Under the pieces are notes generated by a model, which worked only from the letters and a program-made list of their open reading frames with translations, searched no databases and was not told the origin of the DNA. Position numbers and translations under genes: made by a program. A stretch of 53,827 bases of DNA from Rhodococcus aetherivorans (lineage in GTDB: Bacteria; Actinomycetota; Actinomycetes; Mycobacteriales; Mycobacteriaceae): the NCBI RefSeq assembly GCF_011058165.1, contig NZ_JAALEG010000033.1:1-53827 (forward strand), in the 5' to 3' direction. Below are positions 1 to 11,836 of this stretch, in pieces. Numbering within the stretch: position 1 is the first letter of the stretch; every line of letters starts with the position of its first letter.

Positions 1-319
1 ACGGCCCAGAACCCTACCAGAAGATTCCGAACCGAACAATCAGGCGCCTGCGTCCAACCTCGTTGTCCCGAGCCCCTGCGGGCCGGGTCGGTGTCCGTGT
101 CGCTCTGACCTGGAATAAGTTACGTGAGGAACAAGCGTGCGCCAAATCCGCTGGTCAAGCTCCGATGCGGCACTGTTTTCCCAGTTCGCGGGCCGCCCCC
201 AGCCCCGCCTCCGCGCTGTCACTCCACCGTGATGCGCGGCACATTCGGACGAGCCATGTCGTCCACCCGCCCGTTTGAGCCCGAAATGACTGAGGCACAG
301 CCGATTTCGGCGCTCCGCA
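1..319 (-). promoter_or_regulatory. Probable rRNA operon promoter/leader region downstream of murA
   Basis: No gene is supported here. In mycobacteria and relatives the rRNA operon lies directly behind murA on the same strand, so this stretch should hold its promoter, with 16S beyond the left edge. On the minus strand I see -35 TTGGCG (145-140), a 17-nt spacer and -10 TAACTT (122-117). A second TTGACC lies slightly upstream. The short ORFs crossing this stretch look like chance frames. The rRNA link is inferred from synteny; the hexamers are only moderate matches. Confidence 0.4.
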
Positions 320-1582
320 TCAGGAGTCGGAGTTGACCCGCTCGATGACGCCACCGAGCTCCTCGATGATCTCCACGAATCTCGGGTAGCCGCGGTCGAT
401 GTGGTAGACGTCGTGCACCTCGGTGACGCCGTCCGCACACAGCCCGGCCAGGACCAGTCCGGCACCGGCACGGATGTCCGACGACCACACCGGCGCACTC
501 GACAGCTCCTCGACACCGCGGACCACGGCATGGTGCCCGTCGGTGCGCGCATCGGCGCCGAGCCGGATCATCTCCTCGACGAACCGGAACCGCGCCTCGA
601 AGACGTTCTCCGTGATCATCGACGTGCCGTCGGCGACCGCCGCGAGCCCGATCGCCATGGGCTGCAGGTCGGTCGGGAAGCCGGGATACGGCAGGGTCGC
701 GAAGTTGACCGCCCGGGGACGGTCGTGCTGAACAACCCGGAAGCCGTCCACCTCGGGCGTCACCTCCGCGCCGGCGGCACGGAGCTTGTCGAGGACGAGG
801 CTCAGGTGCTTCGGGTTGACGCCGCGCACGCGGACGTCGCCGCGTGTCATCGCCGCCGCGATCCCCCACGTCGCCGCGACGATGCGATCCCCGATGACGC
901 GGTGGGTGGTGGGTTCGAGCCGGGGGACGCCCATGATCGTCAGCGTCGAGGTGCCGGCCCCGGAGATGCGGGCACCCATCTGGACCAGCATGGTGCACAG
1001 GTCGACGATCTCCGGCTCCCGAGCCGCGTTGTCGATCGTGGTCTCTCCGCTCGCGAGAACGGCGGCCATCAGGATGTTCTCGGTGGCCCCCACCGACGGA
1101 AAGGCCAGGCGGATCGCGTTGCCGTGCAGGTCGTCGGCCTCGGCCACCACACAGCCGTGCTCGATCGTGCTGTGCGCCCCCAGCAGGCGGAGCCCCGTCT
1201 GGTGCATATCGAGCGGCCGCGAGCCGATCGCATCGCCGCCCGGCAGCGCGACGACGGCCTTGCGGCACCGAGCCACCAGCGGTCCGAGGACACACACCGA
1301 CGCACGGAATTGCCGGACGGCGGCGAAATCTGCCTGGTACTTCGGCTGCGCGGGGGTCGTGATGCGTACCTCGTCACCCTCGAGCTCCACGTCGCATCCG
1401 AGCCCGCGGAGAACCTCGGCCATCAGCGGCACGTCGAGGATGTCCGGGCAGTTGGTGATGACGCTCGTCCCCTCCGCCAACAGGGCGGCTGCCATCAGCT
1501 TGAGCACGCTGTTCTTGGCGCCCCCGACGACTACCTCACCGACAAGCCGGTTACCACCGGAGACAAGAAAGCGATCACTCAC
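320..1582 (-). CDS. murA: UDP-N-acetylglucosamine 1-carboxyvinyltransferase MurA
   Basis: MurA transfers enolpyruvate from PEP to UDP-GlcNAc, the first committed cytoplasmic step of peptidoglycan synthesis. The 420-aa product matches the actinobacterial family end to end, with [13 protein letters not shown] near residue 20 and [17 protein letters not shown] in the C-terminal half. The active-site loop reads [13 protein letters not shown], with Asp at about residue 117 where E. coli has the Cys that fosfomycin alkylates. This is the Asp form of M. tuberculosis, so intrinsic fosfomycin insensitivity is expected. The GTG at 1582 is chosen because it gives the conserved [12 protein letters not shown] start; the ATG at 1606 would add eight unconserved residues. 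It is divergent from the adenosyltransferase gene. Confidence 0.95.
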   Translation of the reverse strand: MSDRFLVSGGNRLVGEVVVGGAKNSVLKLMAAALLAEGTSVITNCPDILDVPLMAEVLRGLGCDVELEGDEVRITTPAQPKYQADFAAVRQFRASVCVLGPLVARCRKAVVALPGGDAIGSRPLDMHQTGLRLLGAHSTIEHGCVVAEADDLHGNAIRLAFPSVGATENILMAAVLASGETTIDNAAREPEIVDLCTMLVQMGARISGAGTSTLTIMGVPRLEPTTHRVIGDRIVAATWGIAAAMTRGDVRVRGVNPKHLSLVLDKLRAAGAEVTPEVDGFRVVQHDRPRAVNFATLPYPGFPTDLQPMAIGLAAVADGTSMITENVFEARFRFVEEMIRLGADARTDGHHAVVRGVEELSSAPVWSSDIRAGAGLVLAGLCADGVTEVHDVYHIDRGYPRFVEIIEELGGVIERVNSDS

Positions 1583-1629
1583 AACGCCACAGCCTATCGA
1601 CCACACTGCGGGAATACGGGAGCGGTACC

Positions 1630-2211
1630 GTGACCTGCATGGCTGTCCATCTCACACGGATCTACACCCGCACCGGCGACGACGGTACGACGGGCCTCAG
1701 CGACTTCTCGCGGGTGTCGAAGAACGACCCGAGGCTGATCGCCTACGCGGACTGCGACGAGACGAATGCGGCGCTCGGCGTGGCGCTGGCTGTGGGCGAC
1801 GTACCGGAACGGATGGTGCCGGTCCTGCGCCAGATCCAGAACGACCTGTTCGACGCCGGAGCCGACCTGTCGACGCCGGTGGTGCCGGAGCCGAAGTATC
1901 CGCCGCTGCGGATCACGCAGGGGTACATCGATCGGCTCGAGCGCTGGTGCGACGAGTTCAACGAGGAACTGGCGCCGCTCGATTCCTTCATTCTCCCCGG
2001 CGGCACCGCGCTGGCGGCCCTGCTGCACACGGCCCGGACGGTGGCACGGCGGGCGGAGCGCTCCGCCTGGGCGGCGGTGGCCACCCACCCGGACGACACG
2101 AATGTGCTGCCGGCGAAGTACCTCAACCGGCTGTCGGATCTGCTCTTCATCCTCGGTCGCGTCGCGAACCCGGATGGTGACGTGCTCTGGAAGCCGGGCG
2201 CGGGCGCGTGA
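1630..2211 (+). CDS. Corrinoid (PduO-type) ATP:cob(I)alamin adenosyltransferase
   Basis: Transfers the adenosyl group of ATP to cob(I)alamin to make coenzyme B12, for example for methylmalonyl-CoA mutase. The N-terminus has the PduO-type ATP-binding loop [19 protein letters not shown]. Later come [22 protein letters not shown] and the conserved C-terminal segment [10 protein letters not shown]...[14 protein letters not shown]. Length is about 190 aa, usual for the family. The GTG at 1630 has GGGAG seven bases upstream; the ATG at 1639 (MAVHLTRIY) is where the M. tuberculosis homologue Rv1314c begins and may be the real start. It is divergent from murA (47 bp) and convergent with the DUF2550 gene (19 bp). 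Confidence 0.92.
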   Translation: MTCMAVHLTRIYTRTGDDGTTGLSDFSRVSKNDPRLIAYADCDETNAALGVALAVGDVPERMVPVLRQIQNDLFDAGADLSTPVVPEPKYPPLRITQGYIDRLERWCDEFNEELAPLDSFILPGGTALAALLHTARTVARRAERSAWAAVATHPDDTNVLPAKYLNRLSDLLFILGRVANPDGDVLWKPGAGA

Positions 2212-2230
2212 GGACCCGGTCGGCCGGACC

Positions 2231-2665
2231 TCAGTTCGGCCGGCCGCGCAGGGATCGGTCCGAGGGCCGGGATTCGAGCCAGGACAGGAAGGCGGTGAGC
2301 GCACCGCTGTCGAGAGCGATCTCGAAGTTGTTTGCGCCGTCCTGGATTTCGAGGATCACGATGTCCTCGGTCATGATGTCGTGCTCACTGCCCTCGGGCG
2401 CGCGACGGCTGCGCACCTCGACTCCCTGCCGGGCGAGGCGCGAGTCCGGGCCCGGGCGCAGGCTGGAGAGCTTGTAGAAGACGAGCGTGCGCTCGCCGTA
2501 ACGGATGACGCCGTGCCGCCACCCGGCGCCGGCGCCGTTGGGCAGGCGCCGCAGGATCGCGGCGGTGCCGCCGCCCCGCAGGGTGACGAGGCGATAGAGA
2601 AAAGCCGCGACGGCAGCCGCGAGCAGTATCACCAGAACGATGAGAACAATCATTCCAACTGACAC
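2231..2665 (-). CDS. DUF2550 membrane-anchored protein
   Basis: A 144-aa protein of the DUF2550 family (M. tuberculosis Rv1312), found just after atpC in mycolic-acid actinobacteria; function unknown. Residues about 5-25 form one strongly hydrophobic helix (IVLIVLVILLAAAVAAFLY). A soluble domain follows with GWRHGVIRYGE, the DIMTEDIVILEIQD strand and EIALDSGALTAFLSWLESRP at the C-terminus, so it is probably a single-pass protein with a cytoplasmic domain. The GTG at 2665 is preferred because GGAG lies ten bases upstream and the SVGMIV start is conserved; ATG 2653 is the alternative. The conserved position suggests a link to ATP synthase, but that is inference. Confidence 0.85.
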   Translation of the reverse strand: MSVGMIVLIVLVILLAAAVAAFLYRLVTLRGGGTAAILRRLPNGAGAGWRHGVIRYGERTLVFYKLSSLRPGPDSRLARQGVEVRSRRAPEGSEHDIMTEDIVILEIQDGANNFEIALDSGALTAFLSWLESRPSDRSLRGRPN

Positions 2666-2700
2666 TGCTCGTCGGCTCCGTCGCGGCTTCTCGTGTCCGG

Positions 2701-3066
2701 TCAGGCCCGCTCGACAGCCCGGAGCCGGCCCCGCGCCGCGGCGATCTCGGCCTCGTCCCGGCTTTCGCTCAGCACGGCGCGCGCGGACTCGACGTCGATG
2801 TTCTCCGTCAGCTCCGCGGCCTCGGCGAGGATCGTCACCGTCGTGGCGGTCACCGAGAGGAAGCCGCCGTGCACGGCCGCGACGACGCGCTCGCCGTCGC
2901 CGGTCGTGATGGAGACGACGCCGCCCTCCACGAGCTGGCCCAGGACAGGCTCGTGGCCCGGCATGACACCGATCTCGCCCTCGGTCGTCTGGGCGCTGAC
3001 CAGCCGGGCGGTGCCCGACCACAGGCGCTCCTCGACGGCAACGAGGTCCACGGTCATTTCAGCCAT
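2701..3066 (-). CDS. atpC: ATP synthase epsilon subunit
   Basis: Epsilon subunit of the F1 central stalk (121 aa), coupling c-ring rotation to F1 and damping ATP hydrolysis. The N-terminal beta-sandwich is visible in [23 protein letters not shown] and the [12 protein letters not shown] strand. The C-terminal helical part is short, ending near RAVERA, as in other actinobacteria, where latent hydrolysis is depends less on a long helix pair. It is the last atp gene, six bases after atpD. Confidence 0.95.
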   Translation of the reverse strand: MAEMTVDLVAVEERLWSGTARLVSAQTTEGEIGVMPGHEPVLGQLVEGGVVSITTGDGERVVAAVHGGFLSVTATTVTILAEAAELTENIDVESARAVLSESRDEAEIAAARGRLRAVERA

Positions 3067-3072
3067 CGCGGA

Positions 3073-5512
<2,440 letters not shown>

Positions 5513-5560
5513 TCGTCGATCACACTCCCTTCACAGGACGCTGGGTCATGGTCTCCACGC

Positions 5561-7204
5561 TCACTTGCGAACAGTGGTGCGCTTGACGGAAACCTGCTCC
5601 TGCTCGACCTCGTCGGCGCCCAGGGCCTCGGCCTCGGCCTCGTTCACGACGCGGGTTCCGTCGGAGGCGATGAAGCCCTCCTTGAACTTGTTGGTCGCGG
5701 CGAGCAGCGCGGATGCGGAGTCGTCGGTCAGCGCCTTGCCGCCGGCGATCTGCTCGTAGACGCCCGAGGCGCTGTGGTGCAGGTCCTCGAGCAGCTCGGC
5801 CTCGAAGCGGCGCACGTCGCCGACGGGAACCGAGTCGTAGACGCCCTCACCCGCGAGGTAGATCGACACGATCTGGTCCTCGACGGCGACCGGGGAGTAC
5901 TGGTCCTGCTTGAGGAGCTCGACCAGACGCTGGCCACGCTCGAGCTGCGCCTTCGAGGCCGCATCGAGGTCGGAGGCGAAGGCGGCGAACGCCTCGAGCT
6001 CACGGAACTGCGCGAGCTCCAGACGCAGCGAGCCGGACACCTTCTTCATGCCCTTGGTCTGCGCCGCGCCACCGACTCGGGACACCGAGATACCGACGTT
6101 GATGGCGGGGCGGATGCCCTTGTTGAACAGGTCGGACTCGAGGAAGACCTGGCCGTCGGTGATGGAGATGACGTTGGTCGGGATGTAGGCCGAGACGTCG
6201 TTGGCCTTGGTCTCGATGATCGGCAGGGCCGTCAGCGAACCGCCACCGAGCTCGTCGGACAGCTTGGCCGAGCGCTCCAGCAGACGGGAGTGCAGGTAGA
6301 ACACGTCGCCCGGGTAGGCCTCACGTCCCGGCGGGCGGCGCAGCAGCAGGGAGATCGCGCGGTACGCCTCGGCCTGCTTGGTCAGGTCGTCGAACACGAT
6401 GAGCACGTGCTTGCCCTGGTACATCCAGTGCTGGCCGATGGCCGAGCCGGTGTAGGGGGCGAGCCACTTGAAGCCGGCGGAGTCGGAGGCGGGGGCCGCG
6501 ACGATGGTGGTGTACTCCATCGCGCCGTGCTCCTCGAGGGCGGCCTTGACGCCCGCGATGGTGGAGCCCTTCTGGCCGATCGCGACGTAGATGCAGCGGA
6601 CCTGCTGCTTCGGGTCGCCGGAGGCCCAGTTGGCCTTCTGGTTCAGGATCGCGTCGACGCAGACGGCGGTCTTGCCCGTCTTGCGGTCGCCGATGACCAG
6701 CTGGCGCTGGCCGCGGCCGATCGGGGTCATCGCGTCGATGGCCTTGATGCCGGTCTGCAGCGGCTCCTCGACCGGCTGGCGCTGCAGCACGGTCGCGGCC
6801 TGCAGCTCGAGGGCCCGGTTCTCGGTCGCCTCGATGTCGCCGAGGCCGTCGATCGGCTGGCCCAGGGGGTTCACGACGCGGCCGAGGTAGCCGTCGCCGA
6901 CCGGCACCGACAGAACGTCGCCGGTCCGCTTGACTTCCTGGCCCTCTTCGAGGTCCTGGTAGTCGCCGAGGATGACGGCACCGATCTCGGTGGCGTCGAG
7001 GTTCAGGGCCACGCCCAGCACACCGCCGGGGAACTCCAGCAGCTCGTTGGCCATCGCCGACGGCAGACCGCTGATGTGCGCGATGCCGTCACTGGTGTCG
7101 GCGACCACGCCGACCTCCTCGCGGGAGGCCTCCGGGGAGTAGCTCGCGGTGTAGTTGTCGATCGCGCTACGGATCTCGTCGGAGGAGATCGTCAGCTCCG
7201 CCAT
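5561..7204 (-). CDS. atpA: ATP synthase alpha subunit
   Basis: Non-catalytic nucleotide-binding alpha subunit (547 aa). The Walker A motif is [10 protein letters not shown]. The alpha-specific segment [15 protein letters not shown] and the [26 protein letters not shown] block are present. The C-terminus runs past the E. coli end into an acidic tail ([22 protein letters not shown]), the position of the C-terminal extension that in mycobacteria suppresses ATP hydrolysis. A similar role here is inference. ATG at 7204; AGGAAG lies just upstream. Confidence 0.97.
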   Translation of the reverse strand: MAELTISSDEIRSAIDNYTASYSPEASREEVGVVADTSDGIAHISGLPSAMANELLEFPGGVLGVALNLDATEIGAVILGDYQDLEEGQEVKRTGDVLSVPVGDGYLGRVVNPLGQPIDGLGDIEATENRALELQAATVLQRQPVEEPLQTGIKAIDAMTPIGRGQRQLVIGDRKTGKTAVCVDAILNQKANWASGDPKQQVRCIYVAIGQKGSTIAGVKAALEEHGAMEYTTIVAAPASDSAGFKWLAPYTGSAIGQHWMYQGKHVLIVFDDLTKQAEAYRAISLLLRRPPGREAYPGDVFYLHSRLLERSAKLSDELGGGSLTALPIIETKANDVSAYIPTNVISITDGQVFLESDLFNKGIRPAINVGISVSRVGGAAQTKGMKKVSGSLRLELAQFRELEAFAAFASDLDAASKAQLERGQRLVELLKQDQYSPVAVEDQIVSIYLAGEGVYDSVPVGDVRRFEAELLEDLHHSASGVYEQIAGGKALTDDSASALLAATNKFKEGFIASDGTRVVNEAEAEALGADEVEQEQVSVKRTTVRK

Positions 7205-7268
7205 GTTCTTCCTGCTCTCGGTATCTGGTCTTCGAAAAGATCGCTATGTGTGTGTGTTCGGTAGTGGA

Positions 7269-8117
7269 CTACGTGAGGCTCTTGCGCACTGCGGCGAGTC
7301 GACCCGCGGCGGTGCCGTCGATGACCTCGTCGCCCACCCGGACGACCAATCCACTGAGAAGCTCGGGAACCACCTCGACGTGCACCGTGACCGGTTTCCC
7401 GTACGTTCTGGTCAGGATACCGGTGAGCCGTTCGGCCTGCGCCGCGCTGAGAGGTGCCGCGCTGCGCACGTGGGCGACGGCGCGGTCCCGCTGGGTGGCG
7501 GCGAGGTTCGACAGTGCGTCGAACGCGTCGGCCGGGGCCTTGTCCTTCAGCCGTCCGACGGCCTGCACGGCCAGGGCCTCGGTGATCGCCGTGGACTTGC
7601 CGTAGAGCAGACGCGAGAGGAACTCCCGCTTGGCCGCCAGCGGCTTGGTGCGATCGGAGAGGGCCTGTTCGAGTTCGGCGTTGCCGGCCACGATGCGACC
7701 GAGCCGGAACAGCTCGTCCTCGACGGTGTCGAGCTGGTTCTGGTCCGCCGCCGCCGACAGGAGGGCTTCGCGGCCCAGCTGAACGAGGGAGTTGGTCAGG
7801 TCGGACTGGGTCGACCAGTCCTGCCCGGCCGCCGCCTTCAGGGTCGCGAGGGTGACGGGCGAGACCTTGCTCCCGAAGACCCGCTCGGCCAGTGCCTGCC
7901 GACCGGCTGCCGGGGCCGAGGCGTCGGCCAGCGCACTCCGCAGGGTGCGCTGATCGTCGAGCACCTCGACCACCGAGAACAGCTCGGAGCCGGCCTGCGC
8001 CGCAGCTGCAGTTGCGGCACCCGCGGCAGCGGATGCGGTGCTCGACGCCAACGCGCCCTGCAGCGCGGAACGCGTCTGAGCGAGTGCCTCACGGCTTGCT
8101 GCGTACATGGTGCTCAC
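7269..8117 (-). CDS. atpH: ATP synthase delta subunit (unfused, long actinobacterial form)
   Basis: Delta subunit of the peripheral stalk (282 aa). At about 100 residues longer than E. coli delta it carries the long actinobacterial form, but unlike the mycobacterial protein it has no b-type transmembrane domain fused in front. Conserved C-terminal segments are [20 protein letters not shown] and [26 protein letters not shown]. The GTG at 8117 overlaps the atpF stop by four bases (GTGA). The ATG at 8108 ([11 protein letters not shown]) is an equally plausible start because relatives begin there. Confidence 0.93.
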   Translation of the reverse strand: MSTMYAASREALAQTRSALQGALASSTASAAAGAATAAAAQAGSELFSVVEVLDDQRTLRSALADASAPAAGRQALAERVFGSKVSPVTLATLKAAAGQDWSTQSDLTNSLVQLGREALLSAAADQNQLDTVEDELFRLGRIVAGNAELEQALSDRTKPLAAKREFLSRLLYGKSTAITEALAVQAVGRLKDKAPADAFDALSNLAATQRDRAVAHVRSAAPLSAAQAERLTGILTRTYGKPVTVHVEVVPELLSGLVVRVGDEVIDGTAAGRLAAVRKSLT

Positions 8118-8674
8118 TTTCGGGATGCAGAGTCAGCGCTGAGGGAGTCGAGCTCGCTGAGGAAGCGGTCGATCGAGCCGGCACGCTTGACGTCGTCGGA
8201 GAGGGACTCCCCGATGACCTTCTCGGCCAGATCCACGGCGGTGCGTCCGAGATCGCCGCGCAGCTCGGTCACGATCTGCTGGCGCTGGGCCTGCAGCTGG
8301 TTGTGACCGGCAGCGACGATGCGGTCGCTCTCCTCCTGGGCCTGGGCCTTCATGTCCGCGATGATCTGCTGGCCCTGGGCACGGGCCTCCTCGCGGATCT
8401 GCGCCGCCTCGGTGCGGGCCTCGGCGAGCTGCGCGCGGTACTGCTCGAGCGCGGCCTTTGCCTCGGCCTGAGCTTCCTCGGCCTTCTTGATGCCGCCTTC
8501 GATCAGCTCCGAACGCTCGTCGAGCACCTTCTGGAACAGCGGAAGCACGTACTTCCAGAAGACGAGCCCGACGATGATCAGGGCGACCAGCGACCAGACG
8601 ATGTCATACGTCGCGGGGAGCAGAGGATTTTGGTCCTCCGCCTCCGCCGCGAGCAACAGGATGCTGTCAGCCAT
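8114..8674 (-). CDS. atpF: ATP synthase subunit b
   Basis: Subunit b of the peripheral stator (186 aa). A short N-terminus is followed by one membrane helix ([22 protein letters not shown], about residues 25-46). Then comes a long charged coiled coil rich in Ala, Glu and Gln ([33 protein letters not shown]) that reaches up to delta. Ten bases separate it from atpE, and it overlaps atpH by four bases. Confidence 0.95.
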   Translation of the reverse strand: MADSILLLAAEAEDQNPLLPATYDIVWSLVALIIVGLVFWKYVLPLFQKVLDERSELIEGGIKKAEEAQAEAKAALEQYRAQLAEARTEAAQIREEARAQGQQIIADMKAQAQEESDRIVAAGHNQLQAQRQQIVTELRGDLGRTAVDLAEKVIGESLSDDVKRAGSIDRFLSELDSLSADSASRK

Positions 8675-8684
8675 GGTCGTCAGA

Positions 8685-8987
<303 letters not shown>

Positions 8988-9025
8988 TCAGTCTGTGTGT
9001 TGTGTGGGTAGTGCCGGTCGGCGCG

Positions 9026-9874
9026 CTAGTGCTCTTCGGCGTGCAGCGCCAGGTCGATGTACACCGCCGTCAACAGCGAGAAGATGTACGCCTGCAGGAC
9101 GATCACCAGCAGCTCGAAGAAGGTGAACGCGACGCCACCGATCAGCGAGCCGATGCCGAAGATCTTCATCGCGCCTTCGGAGCTGAAGAAGAAGAACTGG
9201 GTTGCGCTGAAGAACAGCACCAGCATGATGTGGCCGGCCAGCATGTTCGCCATGAGACGGATGGTGAGCGTGAACGGGCGCAGCAGGAACGTCGAGATGA
9301 ACTCGATCGGGATGACCAGCACGTGCAGCGCGGGGGGCAGGTTCGGGACGACGATGCTGCTCTTGACGTAGCGGAAGAACCCGTACTTCTTGATGCCCAC
9401 GTAGTTGAAGACGACGTAGGCCAGCGCGGCCAGCACGATCGGCATACCGATGCGCGCGTTCGACGAGATGTTCAGGAACGGGATGACCGACGTCAGGTTG
9501 AGACCGACCACGAGGAAGAAAATGGTCACGAGCACCGGAAGGAATCGGCGGCCCTGCTGCTTGCCGAGGATGTCCTCGGCGATGTTGATCCGCACGAAGT
9601 CGATCATGATCTCGGCGACGTTCTGCACACCGCGGGGCACAATCTTCGGGCTGCGCATCGCGAGCGCGAAGAACAGCGCCACGAGCACGGCCACGACGAC
9701 GCGGATGAGCATCAGGCGGTCCATTTCGAAGGGGGTGCCTTCGAACAGAACTGCTGGGGGGAAGAAATCGGCTAGTGACGGCGCGTGGAATTCTCCGGCA
9801 GCCAAGGTGGTGACGCTCAGCGCTCTCTCCCGTAGTCGGCCGCAGGCATTGCCGTCTGCGGTTCGATCGGACAT
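9026..9874 (-). CDS. atpB: ATP synthase subunit a
   Basis: Membrane subunit a, forming the proton half-channels. Several hydrophobic helices are evident, with the essential Arg in the segment FTLTIRLMANMLAGHIMLV and the C-terminal helix GGVAFTFFELLVIVLQAYIFSLLTAVYIDLAL. Relatives begin close to TTLAAGEFHAPSLADFFPPA. No ATG, GTG or TTG lies there: the codon at 9820 is CTG, with GGGAG six bases upstream. The nearest canonical in-frame start upstream is ATG 9874, with no convincing ribosome-binding site. I give the ATG boundary; CTG 9820 is a serious alternative. Confidence 0.9.
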   Translation of the reverse strand: MSDRTADGNACGRLRERALSVTTLAAGEFHAPSLADFFPPAVLFEGTPFEMDRLMLIRVVVAVLVALFFALAMRSPKIVPRGVQNVAEIMIDFVRINIAEDILGKQQGRRFLPVLVTIFFLVVGLNLTSVIPFLNISSNARIGMPIVLAALAYVVFNYVGIKKYGFFRYVKSSIVVPNLPPALHVLVIPIEFISTFLLRPFTLTIRLMANMLAGHIMLVLFFSATQFFFFSSEGAMKIFGIGSLIGGVAFTFFELLVIVLQAYIFSLLTAVYIDLALHAEEH

Positions 9875-10133
9875 TGACGATCCAACAAGTCGACCAGGTC
9901 GGCTCGCGTATTCGCCAGCTGCTGTCGGCTCCCGATCGGGGCCAGCGTCTGTCGGTGTCGGCGACTCTCGTCGACTCGGCGGCCATTCGAACACGACCGC
10001 CTGCGAGGGCACAACCGCACTCGACTCCTCCGGAATCGCAGGCAGTCGCACTCGCTTGGGACGACCTTATCAACACTTCTACGACGTTGTGTAGGCGGGT
10101 GCCCGTACCGCCAGGTCATTGACAACGGCGGTA
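9875..10133 (-). other. atpI-atpB intergenic leader with hairpin
   Basis: No gene is supported in this 259-base gap. Immediately behind the atpI stop codon lies a perfect 8-bp inverted repeat, GTACCGCC (10105-10112) and GGCGGTAC (10127-10134), with a 14-nt loop. No T-run follows on the minus strand, so it is not a simple intrinsic terminator. It may be an RNA-processing or stabilising hairpin ahead of atpB. A clear sigma-70 promoter for atpB was not found. Confidence 0.4.
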
Positions 10134-10601
10134 CTACCGCTCGTCGTTGTTCCCCTGCTCAGCGCTACCGGCAGGCTCCACGTACAGCGCCCGCTGCGAC
10201 AGCACACCGTAGGTCTCGGCCCCCAGGACGATGAGCAGCGCGAAGACGATGGTGAGCACCAGCGCACCCTTGTCGTAGAAATCGAGCGGCTTGAGCAGCA
10301 TCATCACCACGATCGCGAGGATCAGCTTGAGCAGCCAGGTGCCCAGCAGCACCGCGCCCGCCGTCGTCGCCGGGAGCCGGGCGGTGAGCAGCACGCCGAG
10401 AGCGGTGAAGAGAATGAACCCCCCTCCCACGGCCGCGCCGATCAGCGCGCCCCACACGCCCGGCAGGCCGGCGACGAGGCCGCCGATCACCGTCGCGACG
10501 ATCGTCAGTGCGATCAGTCCGAGCACGCCGTAGCGGACGGCGGCGCGCATCGGCGCGGAAGAGTCGGGCAGGGCGGGCAGGGGCCGATCCGGGGAGGTCA
10601 C
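10134..10601 (-). CDS. atpI: ATP synthase protein I-like membrane protein
   Basis: A 155-aa protein with four predicted membrane helices (YGVLGLIALTIVATVIGGLV, GALIGAAVGGGFILFTALGVLL, GAVLLGTWLLKLILAIVVMMLL, ALVLTIVFALLIVLGAETYGV). It sits where AtpI (Rv1303) sits in relatives. AtpI proteins help assemble the c-ring in some bacteria; sequence conservation is weak, so the call rests on topology and position. The GTG at 10601 is chosen because it follows the wecA stop by 11 bp and begins TSPDRPLPALPDS. The longer upstream reading frame is only an overlap with wecA. Confidence 0.8.
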   Translation of the reverse strand: MTSPDRPLPALPDSSAPMRAAVRYGVLGLIALTIVATVIGGLVAGLPGVWGALIGAAVGGGFILFTALGVLLTARLPATTAGAVLLGTWLLKLILAIVVMMLLKPLDFYDKGALVLTIVFALLIVLGAETYGVLSQRALYVEPAGSAEQGNNDER

Positions 10602-10612
10602 GGGAATCAAGC

Positions 10613-11818
10613 CTAACGGACCCGGCGCCGGCCCCAGCGTCGCCGGGGACGGTCGGCGTCCTCGTGACGCAGCGACGGCACCGCCGTGACGACCAGCGCG
10701 AACACCAGTCCACCCGCCACGAGCAGCACGACGGCCCGCCGGTCGAGCAGGGAGGAGCCGACGGCCCCGAACGCGAGCACCCCGACCCACAGGTAGATCA
10801 GCAGCACCACCCGGCGGTGCGAGTGCCCGATCTGCAGCAACCGGTGATGCAGGTGCATCTTGTCGGGACTGAAGGGGCTGACCCCGGCCCGGGTGCGCCG
10901 GACGATCGCCAGCAGCAGGTCGAGAATGGGGATGAACATGACAGCCCCGACGAGGATCAGCGGGGAGAGCAGGCCGAGCAGGTCGCGGGTGCCGTAGGCG
11001 GCCAGGGGGATGCGTCCCGACGCGCTCGTCGAGGTCGCCGCCAGCATCAGGCCGATCAGCATCGATCCGGAGTCGCCCATGAAGATCCGGGCCGGCTGGA
11101 AGTTGTGCGGCAGGAAGCCGAGGCAGGCGCCGGCGAGGGCCGCGGCGATCAGGGCGGGCGGATACGCGCTGACGTCGCCGCCCTGGTCGTGCAACAGCCC
11201 GACGGAGAACGCACAGATCGCGACGGCTGCGATCAGTCCCAGGCCGGCCGCGAGCCCGTCGAGGCCGTCGACGAAGTTCATCGCGTTGATCATCACCACC
11301 GCGACCAGCACGGTGAACAGCCCCGCCTGCAACTGGTCGAGGATGAGGGTGCTGCCGCCGAACGGCTCGTAGATGACGATCCAGCTCACGCCCATCACGA
11401 CGAGCACGCCCGCCGCCGTGACCTGCCCGACGAACTTGGTCAGGGCGTCGAGTCCCCAACGGTCGTCGATGATCCCGACGATCACGATGATGGTGCCCGA
11501 CACCAGCGCCGCACCCATGTCGGGGGTGTACTCGAAGCCTCTGGTCAGCGCCGGCAGCTGCTGGGCGAACAGCAGGCCCGCCACCAGCCCGATGTACATG
11601 CCGACGCCGCCGAGCCGTGGCGTCGGCTGGACGTGCACGTCGCGGTCCCGGGGCACCGCGACGGCACCGAACCGGATCGCGGCGATCCGCACGGCCCCGG
11701 TCGAGAGGAAGGTGACGACCGCGGCGGTGAGGAGCACGAGCAGCAGCTCACGGATGGGCACGCCGGCGCCGCGGCCCGACTGGGCCAGCACCAGGGATGC
11801 CGTGTCGGCGGCAGTCAC
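10613..11818 (-). CDS. wecA: WecA-like undecaprenyl/decaprenyl-phosphate GlcNAc-1-phosphate transferase
   Basis: Membrane glycosyltransferase (401 aa) that puts GlcNAc-1-P on a polyprenyl phosphate, starting the arabinogalactan linker unit (M. tuberculosis Rv1302). Roughly ten or eleven hydrophobic segments are seen. Family motifs are PTPRLGGVGMYIG, the Asp pair in VGIIDDRWGLDALTKF, INAMNFVDGLDGLAAG, ARIFMGDSGSMLIGL, and the basic loop SPDKMHLHHRLLQIGHSH that binds the nucleotide sugar. The Arg-rich tail ends RRRWGRRRVR. GTG start; tsaC ends 18 bp upstream. Confidence 0.93.
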   Translation of the reverse strand: MTAADTASLVLAQSGRGAGVPIRELLLVLLTAAVVTFLSTGAVRIAAIRFGAVAVPRDRDVHVQPTPRLGGVGMYIGLVAGLLFAQQLPALTRGFEYTPDMGAALVSGTIIVIVGIIDDRWGLDALTKFVGQVTAAGVLVVMGVSWIVIYEPFGGSTLILDQLQAGLFTVLVAVVMINAMNFVDGLDGLAAGLGLIAAVAICAFSVGLLHDQGGDVSAYPPALIAAALAGACLGFLPHNFQPARIFMGDSGSMLIGLMLAATSTSASGRIPLAAYGTRDLLGLLSPLILVGAVMFIPILDLLLAIVRRTRAGVSPFSPDKMHLHHRLLQIGHSHRRVVLLIYLWVGVLAFGAVGSSLLDRRAVVLLVAGGLVFALVVTAVPSLRHEDADRPRRRWGRRRVR

Positions 11819-11836
11819 TTCGCCCGGTCCCCGCCG

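Noticed and set aside
217-255. Tiny frame encoding MARPNVPRITVE on the minus strand behind murA
   Set aside because: It has 12 codons, no ribosome-binding site and no conservation known to me; it fits better as chance sequence in the probable rRNA promoter region.
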